Positions 1 to 6,299 of a DNA stretch of 6,299 bases are shown here, in pieces. Position 1 is the stretch's first letter. Every line of letters starts with the position of its first letter. The DNA lies in the NCBI GenBank assembly GCA_021156385.1, contig JAJNDL010000082.1, forward strand, positions 1 through 6,299, read 5' to 3'. Source of the stretch: Moraxellaceae bacterium. Its GTDB lineage: Bacteria; Pseudomonadota; Gammaproteobacteria; Pseudomonadales; Moraxellaceae. The notes below the pieces were generated by a model. That model did not search any database. It saw only the letters and a list, made by a program, of their open reading frames with translations, and had not been told where the DNA came from. The position numbers and the translations under genes were made by a program.

Positions 1-413
1 CGCAGCAGCGACTGGTGTTCGTGCTGGCTGTGGATGTCGATGAGCATCTCGCCGAGCAGCTTCACGTCGGCGAGGGTGGCCGGGCTGCCGTTGATGTAGG
101 CGCGGGAGCGGCCGTCGGCGCTCACGGTGCGGCGCAGCCAGCACTCGCCGTCGGCCTCCAGCTCGCGTTCGCGCAGCCAGTCCTGGGCTTCCGGCTGCTT
201 GCTGATGTCGAAGCCGGCGCTGACCTCGGCGCGTTCGGCGCCGGCACGCACCACGCCGGCATCGGCGCGATCGCCCAGGCAGAGGCCGAGGGCGTCCATG
301 AGGATGGACTTGCCCGCGCCGGTCTCGCCGGTGATGACGGAGAAGCCGGGGCGGAAATCCAGCTCGAGGCTGGCGACGATGGCGAAATCGCGGATCTTGA
401 GATGGCTGAGCAT
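1..413 (-). CDS. recN: DNA repair protein RecN, N-terminal part (runs off the left edge)
   Basis: RecN is a cytoplasmic SMC-like ATPase that acts in recombinational repair of double-strand breaks. The minus strand reads MLSHLKIRDFAIVASLELDF from the ATG at 413-411 and stays open for 137 codons to the window edge, so only the N-terminal ATPase head is present. Residues 29-36 are GETGAGKS, the Walker A P-loop, followed by the RecN-typical ILMDALGLCLGDRA (37-50). Residues 102-110 read RSRAYINGS, and the conserved Q-loop region is LIDIHSQHEHQSLL at 124-137. The start is fixed by alignment to the family N-terminus; the best Shine-Dalgarno candidate (GGAAG about 11 bases upstream) is weak. The gene is divergent from hrcA across 132 bp. 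The coiled-coil and C-terminal head lie outside the window. No frameshift is seen in the visible part. Confidence 0.95.
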   Translation of the reverse strand, partial: MLSHLKIRDFAIVASLELDFRPGFSVITGETGAGKSILMDALGLCLGDRADAGVVRAGAERAEVSAGFDISKQPEAQDWLRERELEADGECWLRRTVSADGRSRAYINGSPATLADVKLLGEMLIDIHSQHEHQSLL

Positions 414-462
414 ATGGACAGTGTCTTCCGGAATCCTGCGATGATAGGCGATGCCCGCATCC

Positions 463-491
463 TTTATAAGCCGTGCGGCTGCGATCAACGC
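463..491 (-). promoter_or_regulatory. possible recN promoter
   Basis: On the minus strand a TATAAA hexamer lies at 468-463, which would start transcription near 456 and give a leader of about 43 bases before the recN ATG. The -35 side is poor: GCGTTG at 491-486 has the right 17-bp spacing but little match, while TTGATC at 488-483 matches better but is only 14 bp away. The assignment rests mainly on the -10 box. Confidence 0.2.
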
Positions 492-494
492 AGC
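478..494. repeat. short inverted repeat in the recN-hrcA divergent region
   Basis: GCTGCG at 478-483 and CGCAGC at 489-494 form a perfect 6-bp inverted repeat with a 5-base centre (ATCAA). It lies between the candidate recN and hrcA promoters and could be an operator, but a repeat this short in GC-rich DNA can occur by chance. It does not resemble CIRCE. Confidence 0.25.
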
Positions 495-510
495 TTCGAC
501 GCAGAAGGTG

Positions 511-539
511 TTAACGCCGTTGCAGACAGAGGCTATAAA
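511..539 (+). promoter_or_regulatory. possible sigma-70-type hrcA promoter
   Basis: TTAACG at 511-516 (4 of 6 to TTGACA) and TATAAA at 534-539 (5 of 6 to TATAAT) are separated by 17 bp. The expected transcription start, about 7 bases past the -10 box, falls on the A of the hrcA ATG at 546, so this promoter would give a leaderless message. No sigma-32 motif or CIRCE element is visible here. Confidence 0.35.
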
Positions 540-545
540 CAGCCC

Positions 546-1562
546 ATGGATCGTACCCAGCTCCTCTTCAAGACCCTGGTCGAGTGCTATATCCGCGACG
601 GCCAGCCGGTTGGCTCCCGTTATCTCCTGGAGATGACCTCACTGCCGCTGTCGCCAGCGACGGTGCGCAACGTCATGGCCCAGCTCGAGGAGAAGGGTCT
701 GCTGGCGGCGCCGCACACCTCGGCCGGCCGCGTGCCGACGCAGCAGGGCTACCGCCTCTTCGTGGACCGCCTGCTCACTACCGAGGCGGTGAACGAGGAG
801 ACGGTCAAGGTCATCTCTGAGGAGCTTTCATCGGCGCAGTCGCCCGGCGAACTCGTGCAGAAGGCCTCGGCCTGCCTGGCCGAGCTTTCCCGCCATGCCG
901 GCCTCGTCATGGTGCCCCGGCGCGACCTCGTCGACCTGCGCCACATCGAGTTCGTCCGGCTCGACGAGCGCCGCGTGCTGGCCATCGTGGTCTGCGCCAA
1001 CGGCGACGTGCAGAACCAGCTCATCCATACCGAGCGGCCCTTTGGCGAGGCGGAGCTGGAGCAGGCCGGCAACTACCTGAACCACCATTTCGCCGGCAAG
1101 AACCTGGGCGAGATCACGCGCGGCCTGCTCTGCGGCCTGCGCGACGACCAGCGCCAGCTCGACCACCTGCTGCGCGGCACCGTCACCCTGGCCGAGCGTG
1201 CCTTCGCGCCGAAGCCGACGGGGGACTACGTGCTCTCGGGCGAGGCCAACCTCGTGCGCCTGGCCGAGACCGGTGGCGTCGACCGCCTGCAGGAGCTCTT
1301 CCAAGCCTTCACCGCCAAGCGCGACATCCTGCACCTGCTGGACCGCTGCCAGCAGAGCGAGGGCGTCGAGATCTACATTGGCGCGGAATCCGGCTATGCG
1401 CCCTTCGGCGACCTGACGCTGGTGACCGCGCCCTACGGCGCCAACGGCCGCGTGCTCGGGCGCCTGGCGGTGATCGGGCCGACACGCATGGCCTACCAGC
1501 GCGTGATCCCGCTGGTCGAGGTCACCGCCAACATCCTGTCCCGGGCGCTGTCCTCTTCATAA
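546..1562 (+). CDS. hrcA: heat-inducible transcription repressor HrcA
   Basis: HrcA is a cytoplasmic DNA-binding repressor of chaperone genes; in characterised bacteria it binds the CIRCE operator and depends on GroEL for folding. The protein is 338 residues, normal for the family. Residues 1-77 form the winged-helix region, with QPVGSRYLL at 20-28, [19 protein letters not shown] at 35-53 and the conserved [18 protein letters not shown] at 57-74. The GAF-like and insert regions follow (about 100-330), with [11 protein letters not shown] at 273-283 and the signature [17 protein letters not shown] at 309-325. The reading frame stays open upstream to base 15, but that part is antisense to recN and matches nothing, so I place the start at the ATG at 546, where the family N-terminus begins. 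The only Shine-Dalgarno candidate, AGAGG at 528-532, is 13 bases away. A sigma-32 promoter for grpE begins 25 bases after its stop. No terminator separates it from grpE, so read-through is likely. Confidence 0.96.
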   Translation: MDRTQLLFKTLVECYIRDGQPVGSRYLLEMTSLPLSPATVRNVMAQLEEKGLLAAPHTSAGRVPTQQGYRLFVDRLLTTEAVNEETVKVISEELSSAQSPGELVQKASACLAELSRHAGLVMVPRRDLVDLRHIEFVRLDERRVLAIVVCANGDVQNQLIHTERPFGEAELEQAGNYLNHHFAGKNLGEITRGLLCGLRDDQRQLDHLLRGTVTLAERAFAPKPTGDYVLSGEANLVRLAETGGVDRLQELFQAFTAKRDILHLLDRCQQSEGVEIYIGAESGYAPFGDLTLVTAPYGANGRVLGRLAVIGPTRMAYQRVIPLVEVTANILSRALSSS

Positions 1563-1587
1563 AGACGTACTGCCTGCCGCCTTGCCC

Positions 1588-1615
1588 CTTGAAACTGTCC
1601 GGATAAGCCCCAGAA
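1588..1615 (+). promoter_or_regulatory. sigma-32 heat-shock promoter upstream of grpE
   Basis: The -35 element CTTGAAA (1588-1594) matches the sigma-32 (RpoH) consensus exactly. After a 13-base spacer, CCCCAGAA (1608-1615) matches CCCCATnT well, the clear difference from that pattern being G for T at 1613. The expected start is near 1621-1622, giving a leader of about 46 bases. It lies between the hrcA stop and the grpE start, so heat induction would act on grpE and genes downstream rather than on hrcA. Confidence 0.85.
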
Positions 1616-1635
1616 CTGCCGAAGTTTTCAGGAAC

Positions 1636-1654
1636 GGGCCGGAAGCCCCGGCCC
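1636..1654 (+). other. GC-rich hairpin in the grpE leader
   Basis: GGGCCGG (1636-1642) pairs with CCGGCCC (1648-1654) around a 5-base loop, AAGCC. The 7-bp all-GC stem ends 3 bases before the Shine-Dalgarno AGAGG (1658-1662), which leaves that site free. It may protect the 5' end or tune initiation. There is no T-tract, so it is not a terminator. Confidence 0.55.
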
Positions 1655-1667
1655 CAGAGAGGCAGTC

Positions 1668-2246
1668 ATGGCAGAGCAGGACAAGCAGGACCAGGAGTCC
1701 GTCATTCCCACCCCGGCCACCTCGGCCGAGAGCAACACCGCCGTCGACGAGAACGGCAATGCCAAGGTCGCCGAAGATACGGCCCAGCCGGACTGGCCCG
1801 CCCGCGTGGCCGAACTCGAGGCATTGGTGAAGGACACCCAGGTCCGCGCTCAGGCCGAGATCCAGAACATCCAGCGCCGCGCCGAACGCGACGCCGACAA
1901 TGCCCGCAAATATGCCCTCGAAAAGTTCGCCGGCTCCCTGCTCGAGGTCGTCGACAACCTCGAGCGCGCCCTCGAAAGCACCTCCGACGATGCCGAAGCC
2001 ACGCGCGGCCTCATGGAGGGCGTGGCCCTGACACACAAGCAGCTGGTGGAAACGCTGCGCCGTTTCCAGGTGGAGGCCGTCGATCCGCAAGGCCAGCCCT
2101 TCAATCCCGAACTGCACCAGGCGGTCGGCATGCAGCCCGTGCCGGGCGTTGCCCCCAACACGGTCACGGCCGTCCTGGCCAAGGGCTACACGCTGAACGG
2201 CCGCCTGCTGCGGCCGGCCATGGTGATGGTGGCGGCAGCCAGCTGA
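1668..2246 (+). CDS. grpE: nucleotide exchange factor GrpE (HSP70 cofactor)
   Basis: GrpE is a cytoplasmic dimer that releases ADP from DnaK and so resets the chaperone cycle; its long helices also act as a thermosensor in studied species. The protein has 192 residues, close to the 197 of E. coli. Residues 1-42 are a variable, acidic, probably disordered tail. Residues 45-105 form the long charged helix, with [20 protein letters not shown] (63-82) and the conserved [16 protein letters not shown] (87-102). The C-terminal beta-domain holds the signature FNPELHQAV (145-153) and [18 protein letters not shown] (172-189). The ATG at 1668 is preceded by AGAGG at 1658-1662 with a 5-base spacer, a good ribosome binding site. 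The gene has its own sigma-32 promoter and is followed after 136 bp by dnaK. Confidence 0.97.
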   Translation: MAEQDKQDQESVIPTPATSAESNTAVDENGNAKVAEDTAQPDWPARVAELEALVKDTQVRAQAEIQNIQRRAERDADNARKYALEKFAGSLLEVVDNLERALESTSDDAEATRGLMEGVALTHKQLVETLRRFQVEAVDPQGQPFNPELHQAVGMQPVPGVAPNTVTAVLAKGYTLNGRLLRPAMVMVAAAS

Positions 2247-2252
2247 GGCTTT

Positions 2253-2276
2253 TCCCCTCTTCTCCGGGCGAGGGGA
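2253..2276. repeat. intergenic stem-loop after grpE
   Basis: TCCCCTC (2253-2259) and GAGGGGA (2270-2276) form a 7-bp inverted repeat around a 10-base loop, starting 7 bases after the grpE stop. No T-tract follows on the plus strand (CAAATT comes next) and the minus strand has an A-run instead, so it is not a standard intrinsic terminator. It may protect the 3' end of grpE message or mark a processing site. Confidence 0.4.
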
Positions 2277-2286
2277 CAAATTGGAA

Positions 2287-2311
2287 ATGCCCTTGAAATC
2301 GCTAAGGGCAT
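2287..2311. promoter_or_regulatory. perfect 8-9-8 inverted repeat over the dnaK promoter (operator candidate)
   Basis: ATGCCCTT (2287-2294) and AAGGGCAT (2304-2311) are perfect inverted copies with a 9-base centre. The left arm overlaps the start of the sigma-32 -35 element, and the right arm ends just before the -10 element. The 9-base spacing equals that of CIRCE (TTAGCACTC-N9-GAGTGCTAA), but the arm sequence is different. Position and symmetry suggest a repressor site. Binding by HrcA is a guess. Confidence 0.45.
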
Positions 2312-2319
2312 CGCCATAT
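2292..2319 (+). promoter_or_regulatory. sigma-32 heat-shock promoter upstream of dnaK
   Basis: CTTGAAA (2292-2298) is an exact -35 match and CGCCATAT (2312-2319) matches CCCCATAT at 7 of 8 positions, with a 13-base spacer. This is the same geometry as the grpE promoter, and both share the 9-mer CCCTTGAAA. The expected start is near 2326, giving a leader of about 57 bases that contains a hairpin. It gives dnaK and dnaJ heat-induced transcription on top of read-through from grpE. Confidence 0.87.
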
Positions 2320-2343
2320 CCGAGTTCAAGACAACTTAACCCC

Positions 2344-2361
2344 TGCCGGGCCGACCCGGCA
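2344..2361 (+). other. GC-rich hairpin in the dnaK leader
   Basis: TGCCGGG (2344-2350) pairs with CCCGGCA (2355-2361) around the 4-base loop CCGA, 9 bases before the Shine-Dalgarno AGGAG (2371-2375). In this fold the ribosome site is free. A competing fold that covers part of it is described in the findings. No T-tract follows, so it is not a terminator. Confidence 0.55.
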
Positions 2362-2382
2362 CCCGGTTCCAGGAGACAGTAA

Positions 2383-4314
<1,932 letters not shown>

Positions 4315-4322
4315 TGCCGCGT

Positions 4323-4351
4323 GTCCCGTTCCTGCTGGCCAGGCACGGGAC
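4323..4351 (+). other. stem-loop 1 between dnaK and dnaJ
   Basis: GTCCCGT (4323-4329) pairs with ACGGGAC (4345-4351). After one T-C mismatch, CCTG (4331-4334) pairs with CAGG (4340-4343) around a 5-base loop, making 11 pairs in all. It starts 8 bases after the dnaK stop. The following bases TTCTGTGCG are not a T-tract, so full termination is unlikely. A role in mRNA 3'-end protection, processing or partial attenuation is inferred. Confidence 0.55.
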
Positions 4352-4379
4352 TTCTGTGCGCAAATGCGACATCAGGAAT

Positions 4380-4405
4380 GCAACGCGGGGTACGCCCCGC
4401 GTTGC
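4380..4405 (+). other. stem-loop 2 between dnaK and dnaJ, 11-bp stem with UACG tetraloop
   Basis: Bases 4380-4390 pair perfectly with 4395-4405 (core CGCGGGG / CCCCGCG), closed by TACG, which as RNA is a UNCG-class tetraloop, an exceptionally stable type. No T-tract follows directly; only four T's appear at 4422-4425. Together with stem-loop 1 it probably sets the dnaK to dnaJ expression ratio by stabilising upstream RNA or slowing read-through. Confidence 0.65.
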
Positions 4406-4436
4406 CGTGTCTGCAAACTGCTTTTGAGTGATGGCG

Positions 4437-5567
4437 ATGTCCAAGCGTGATTATTATGAAGTGCTCGGAGTAGCGAAGGCCGCGTCTGCCGACGAGATCA
4501 AGAAGGCTTATCGCAAGCTCGCCATGAAATACCATCCGGACCGCAATCCGGAGGACAAGACTGCCGAAGAAAAGTTCAAGGAAGTGAACGAGGCCTACGA
4601 GGTGCTGTCCGACGAGGACAAGCGCGCGGCTTACGATCGCCACGGCCATGCCGGTTTCGATCCCGGCATGGGCGGTGCCGGTTTCGGCCACGGTGGCGCG
4701 AGCTTCTCCGACATCTTCGGCGATGTCTTCGGCGACATCTTCGGTGGCGGCGGTCGCGGTGGCGGTGCGCGCCGCTCCAATCGCGGCTCCGACCTGCGCT
4801 ACACCCTGGAGCTGGACCTGGAGGAGGCCGTGCGCGGCACCACGGTGCAGATCCGCGTGCCCAAGTTGTCCACCTGCGAAATCTGCGAAGGCTCGGGCGC
4901 CAAGAAAGGCACCTCCGCCGAAACCTGCCGCACCTGCGGCGGTGCCGGCCAGGTGCGCGTGCAGCAGGGCTTCTTCACCATGGCCCAGACCTGCCCGACC
5001 TGCCGCGGTCGCGGCAAGACCATCAAGGACCCCTGCAATGCTTGTCATGGCCAGGGTCGCGTCGAGAAGGCCAAGACGCTGGAAGTTAAGATCCCGGCGG
5101 GTGTCGACACTGGCGACCGCATCCGCCTCTCCGGCGAGGGCGAGGCCGGAGCGAATGGCGGACCGGCGGGCGATCTCTATGTGCAGGTCGCGGTGCGCCA
5201 GCACAAGATCTTCGAGCGCGACGGCGCCGACCTCTATTGCGAAGTGCCGATCTCCTTCGCGGATGCCGCGCTCGGCGGCGAACTCGAAGTGCCGACCCTG
5301 GATGGCCGCGTGAAGCTGAAGATTCCGGAAGGCACCCAGACCGGCAAGCTTTTCCGCCTGCGCGGCAAGGGCGTGGCGCCGGTGCGCGGTGGCGGCCCGG
5401 GCGACCTGCTTTGCCGCGTCGTGGTCGAGACGCCGGTGAACCTCAGCAAGCGCCAGAAGGAACTGCTGCGCGAGTTCCAGCAGGACATGGATGGCGAGGA
5501 CGGCAAGCATTCCCCGCGCAAGAGTTCCTGGTTCGAGTCGGTGATGGGGTTGTTCGGCGACAAGTAA
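4437..5567 (+). CDS. dnaJ: chaperone protein DnaJ (type I HSP40)
   Basis: DnaJ binds unfolded proteins, delivers them to DnaK and stimulates its ATPase in the cytoplasm. From the ATG at 4437 the protein is 376 residues, the same length as E. coli DnaJ. The J domain (1-70) carries the HPD motif at 33-35 after [12 protein letters not shown] Gly/Phe region spans about 73-113, with [18 protein letters not shown] at 89-106. The zinc-binding region has four CxxCxGxG-type repeats, with cysteine pairs at 147/150, 164/167, 186/189 and 200/203, all intact. The C-terminal substrate-binding domains follow. In-frame alternative starts exist at 4428 (GTG) and 4431 (ATG). I chose 4437 because [11 protein letters not shown] fits the family N-terminus and GAGTG (4426-4430) is then 6 bases away. 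No promoter of its own is evident, so it is probably co-transcribed with dnaK. An intrinsic terminator follows 18 bases after the stop. Confidence 0.97.
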   Translation: MSKRDYYEVLGVAKAASADEIKKAYRKLAMKYHPDRNPEDKTAEEKFKEVNEAYEVLSDEDKRAAYDRHGHAGFDPGMGGAGFGHGGASFSDIFGDVFGDIFGGGGRGGGARRSNRGSDLRYTLELDLEEAVRGTTVQIRVPKLSTCEICEGSGAKKGTSAETCRTCGGAGQVRVQQGFFTMAQTCPTCRGRGKTIKDPCNACHGQGRVEKAKTLEVKIPAGVDTGDRIRLSGEGEAGANGGPAGDLYVQVAVRQHKIFERDGADLYCEVPISFADAALGGELEVPTLDGRVKLKIPEGTQTGKLFRLRGKGVAPVRGGGPGDLLCRVVVETPVNLSKRQKELLREFQQDMDGEDGKHSPRKSSWFESVMGLFGDK

Positions 5568-5585
5568 GCCGCTGCCTTCTGGAAG

Positions 5586-5610
5586 AAGCCGGGCATTGCC
5601 CGGCTTTTTT
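5586..5610 (+). terminator. intrinsic terminator of the dnaKJ operon
   Basis: AAGCCGGGC (5586-5594) and GCCCGGCTT (5598-5606) form a 9-bp stem with a 3-base ATT loop, and the sequence continues as a run of six T's (5605-5610). It lies 18 bases after the dnaJ stop and closes the operon. Its 23-bp core, 5584-5606, recurs exactly at 6203-6225. Confidence 0.93.
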
Positions 5611-5744
5611 CATAGGGTGACCTGAAGCAAGGCAATTGGCCGGAGCAGGCCCGGGCCGCGTAATTTCCCTCATTGTATTGGGGCCTTTTCACGGGCAATC
5701 TTGCGCCCGCTTGCGCGGGGGAACCTTCCCTGCGCCTCTACACA

Positions 5745-5750
5745 GGGGAG
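5745..5750 (+). promoter_or_regulatory. ribosome binding site of the lipoprotein gene
   Basis: GGGGAG ends 5 bases before the ATG at 5756 and supports that start over other in-frame codons. The 10-mer GGAGTTGTCA that joins site and start recurs as the last 10 bases of the window. Confidence 0.65.
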
Positions 5751-5755
5751 TTGTC

Positions 5756-6185
5756 ATGTCGTTCAAGAAAATCGTGGCCTGCACCGTGGTGGTGTCGGCA
5801 GGTCTCGCCAGTGGTTGCGCCAGCATCGTCAGCGGCGGCCCGCGCACCGTGACCATCAGCAGCTCGCCCTCCGGCGTGCCTTTCGTCATCAAGAACCGGG
5901 CCGGCACCGAAGTCGCCTCCGGCACCACGCCGTCGACCCAGGCGCTGCCAGCCAAGGCCGGTTTCTTCAAGGGCGAAACCTATGCCGTGACCTACAAGCC
6001 GCAGTGGGCCAGCGAGCAGACCCGTACCCTGAACAGCAATCTGAACGGCTGGTACTGGGGCAACATTATCTTCGGCGGCCTGCTCGGCCTGCTGATCGTG
6101 GACCCGGCCACCGGTGCCATGTGGAGCGCCCGTGGTCGAGCAGGCTCCCGCAGCTCCTGCCGCTCCGGTAGCAGCCACCAACTGA
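5756..6185 (+). CDS. putative small lipoprotein with a frameshift near its 3' end
   Basis: I recognise only the type: a small envelope lipoprotein of unknown function. The N-terminus MSFKKIVACTVVVSAGLASG is a signal peptide with a lipobox-like ASGC and Cys21 as the probable lipidated residue. A PEGA-like beta segment follows (TISSSPSGVPFVIKNRAGTE at 33-52, then SGTTPST at 55-61). A conserved hydrophobic stretch, WYWGNIIFGGLLGLLIVDPA, spans 99-118 and leads to TGAMW ending at residue 123; I recall this motif from short proteobacterial lipoproteins. After Trp123 (bases 6122-6124) the frame becomes Arg/Ser-rich and has no stop to the window edge, reading through a terminator. One frame over, APVVEQAPAAPAAPVAATN and a TGA at 6183-6185 end 15 bases before that terminator. 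I therefore give 6185 as the intended end, with an indel near 6122-6132. This could be a sequencing error or a real mutation. Confidence 0.65.
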
Positions 6186-6200
6186 GCCTTTGCGGCACGC

Positions 6201-6233
6201 ACAGAAGCCGGGCATTGCCCGGCTTCTGTTTTT
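6201..6233 (+). terminator. intrinsic terminator after the lipoprotein gene
   Basis: ACAGAAGCCGGGC (6201-6213) pairs perfectly with GCCCGGCTTCTGT (6217-6229), a 13-bp stem with an ATT loop, ending in TTTTT (6229-6233). The central 23 bp are identical to the terminator core after dnaJ. The stem is near-symmetric but a T-run exists only on the plus side, so it works for the plus strand. Confidence 0.92.
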
Positions 6234-6261
6234 CCGGGTGGCTGCTGCCCTCCGCTCTCCC

Positions 6262-6267
6262 TACAAT
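6262..6267 (+). promoter_or_regulatory. possible -10 box for a gene starting at the right edge
   Basis: TACAAT (5 of 6 to TATAAT) lies 31 bases before the last base of the window. The -35 position at 17 bp spacing (TGGCTG, 6239-6244) is poor. The final bases GGAGTTGTCA repeat the ribosome site and start context of the lipoprotein gene, so an ATG probably begins at 6299. The gene itself is outside the window. Confidence 0.3.
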
Positions 6268-6299
6268 GCGGCCTTTCGCCCTCACTCTTGGAGTTGTCA

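Noticed and set aside
396..423. CTTGAGA upstream of hrcA as a third sigma-32 promoter
   Set aside because: No CCCCAT-like element at 11-16 bases downstream (GGACAGTG instead), and the site lies inside recN codons.
15..545. Upstream extension of the hrcA reading frame
   Set aside because: The first 177 codons are antisense to recN or lie in the intergenic region and resemble nothing. HrcA homology begins at the ATG at 546.
2253..2276. Stem-loop after grpE as a terminator
   Set aside because: No T-tract follows on either strand; kept only as an intergenic stem-loop.
5648..5657. 10-bp palindrome GGCCCGGGCC between dnaJ and the lipoprotein gene
   Set aside because: Short palindromes of G and C are expected by chance at this base composition, and no promoter is aligned with it.
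5720..5740. GGAACCTT upstream of the lipoprotein gene as a sigma-E -35 element
   Set aside because: The nearest TCTA-like -10 is only about 10 bases away, too close for sigma-E, and it would run into the ribosome binding site.
5701..6171. 156-codon plus-strand frame overlapping the lipoprotein gene
   Set aside because: Arg/Gln-rich shadow composition and no good ribosome site. The 5756 frame has a signal peptide, a lipobox and a conserved motif.

Overview
The window is a conventional bacterial heat-shock chaperone locus with high GC content (roughly 60-65 percent by eye, strongly GC-biased third codon positions). Gene order is recN (minus strand, running off the left edge), then on the plus strand hrcA, grpE, dnaK and dnaJ, a transcription terminator, and a small lipoprotein gene. 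HrcA together with textbook sigma-32 promoters, a DnaK tail ending in EEVKD plus three residues, and a 376-residue DnaJ all point to a proteobacterium. The recN/hrcA/grpE/dnaK/dnaJ order suits a gammaproteobacterium (Xanthomonadales/Nevskiales-like) or a betaproteobacterium. I cannot place it more finely from sequence alone.

Layout: 1-413, the start of recN (DNA repair ATPase), read leftwards. 414-545, a divergent promoter region. 546-1562 hrcA, the heat-shock repressor. 1563-1667, a gap with a sigma-32 promoter and a leader hairpin. 1668-2246 grpE, the nucleotide exchange factor. 2247-2382, a gap with a second sigma-32 promoter, a striking 8-9-8 inverted repeat and another leader hairpin. 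2383-4314 dnaK. 4315-4436, a gap with two strong stem-loops. 4437-5567 dnaJ, followed by an intrinsic terminator at 5586-5610. 5756-6185, a small lipoprotein gene that appears frameshifted near its 3' end, with its own terminator at 6201-6233. A further gene probably starts at the last base of the window.

How it works together: DnaJ delivers substrates to DnaK and stimulates its ATPase, GrpE releases ADP from DnaK, and HrcA (a repressor in the families where it is characterised) links chaperone availability to transcription. The two sigma-32 promoters lie upstream of grpE and dnaK, while hrcA has at most a sigma-70-like promoter. Heat induction should therefore favour grpE-dnaK-dnaJ over hrcA. 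No CIRCE operator, the usual HrcA site, is visible in the window.

I see no CRISPR array, mobile element, tRNA or rRNA, and no evidence of an undescribed multi-gene system. The points that merit a second look are regulatory (the inverted repeat over the dnaK promoter and the leader and intergenic RNA structures), plus the frameshifted lipoprotein gene and the repeated terminator and leader that flank it.
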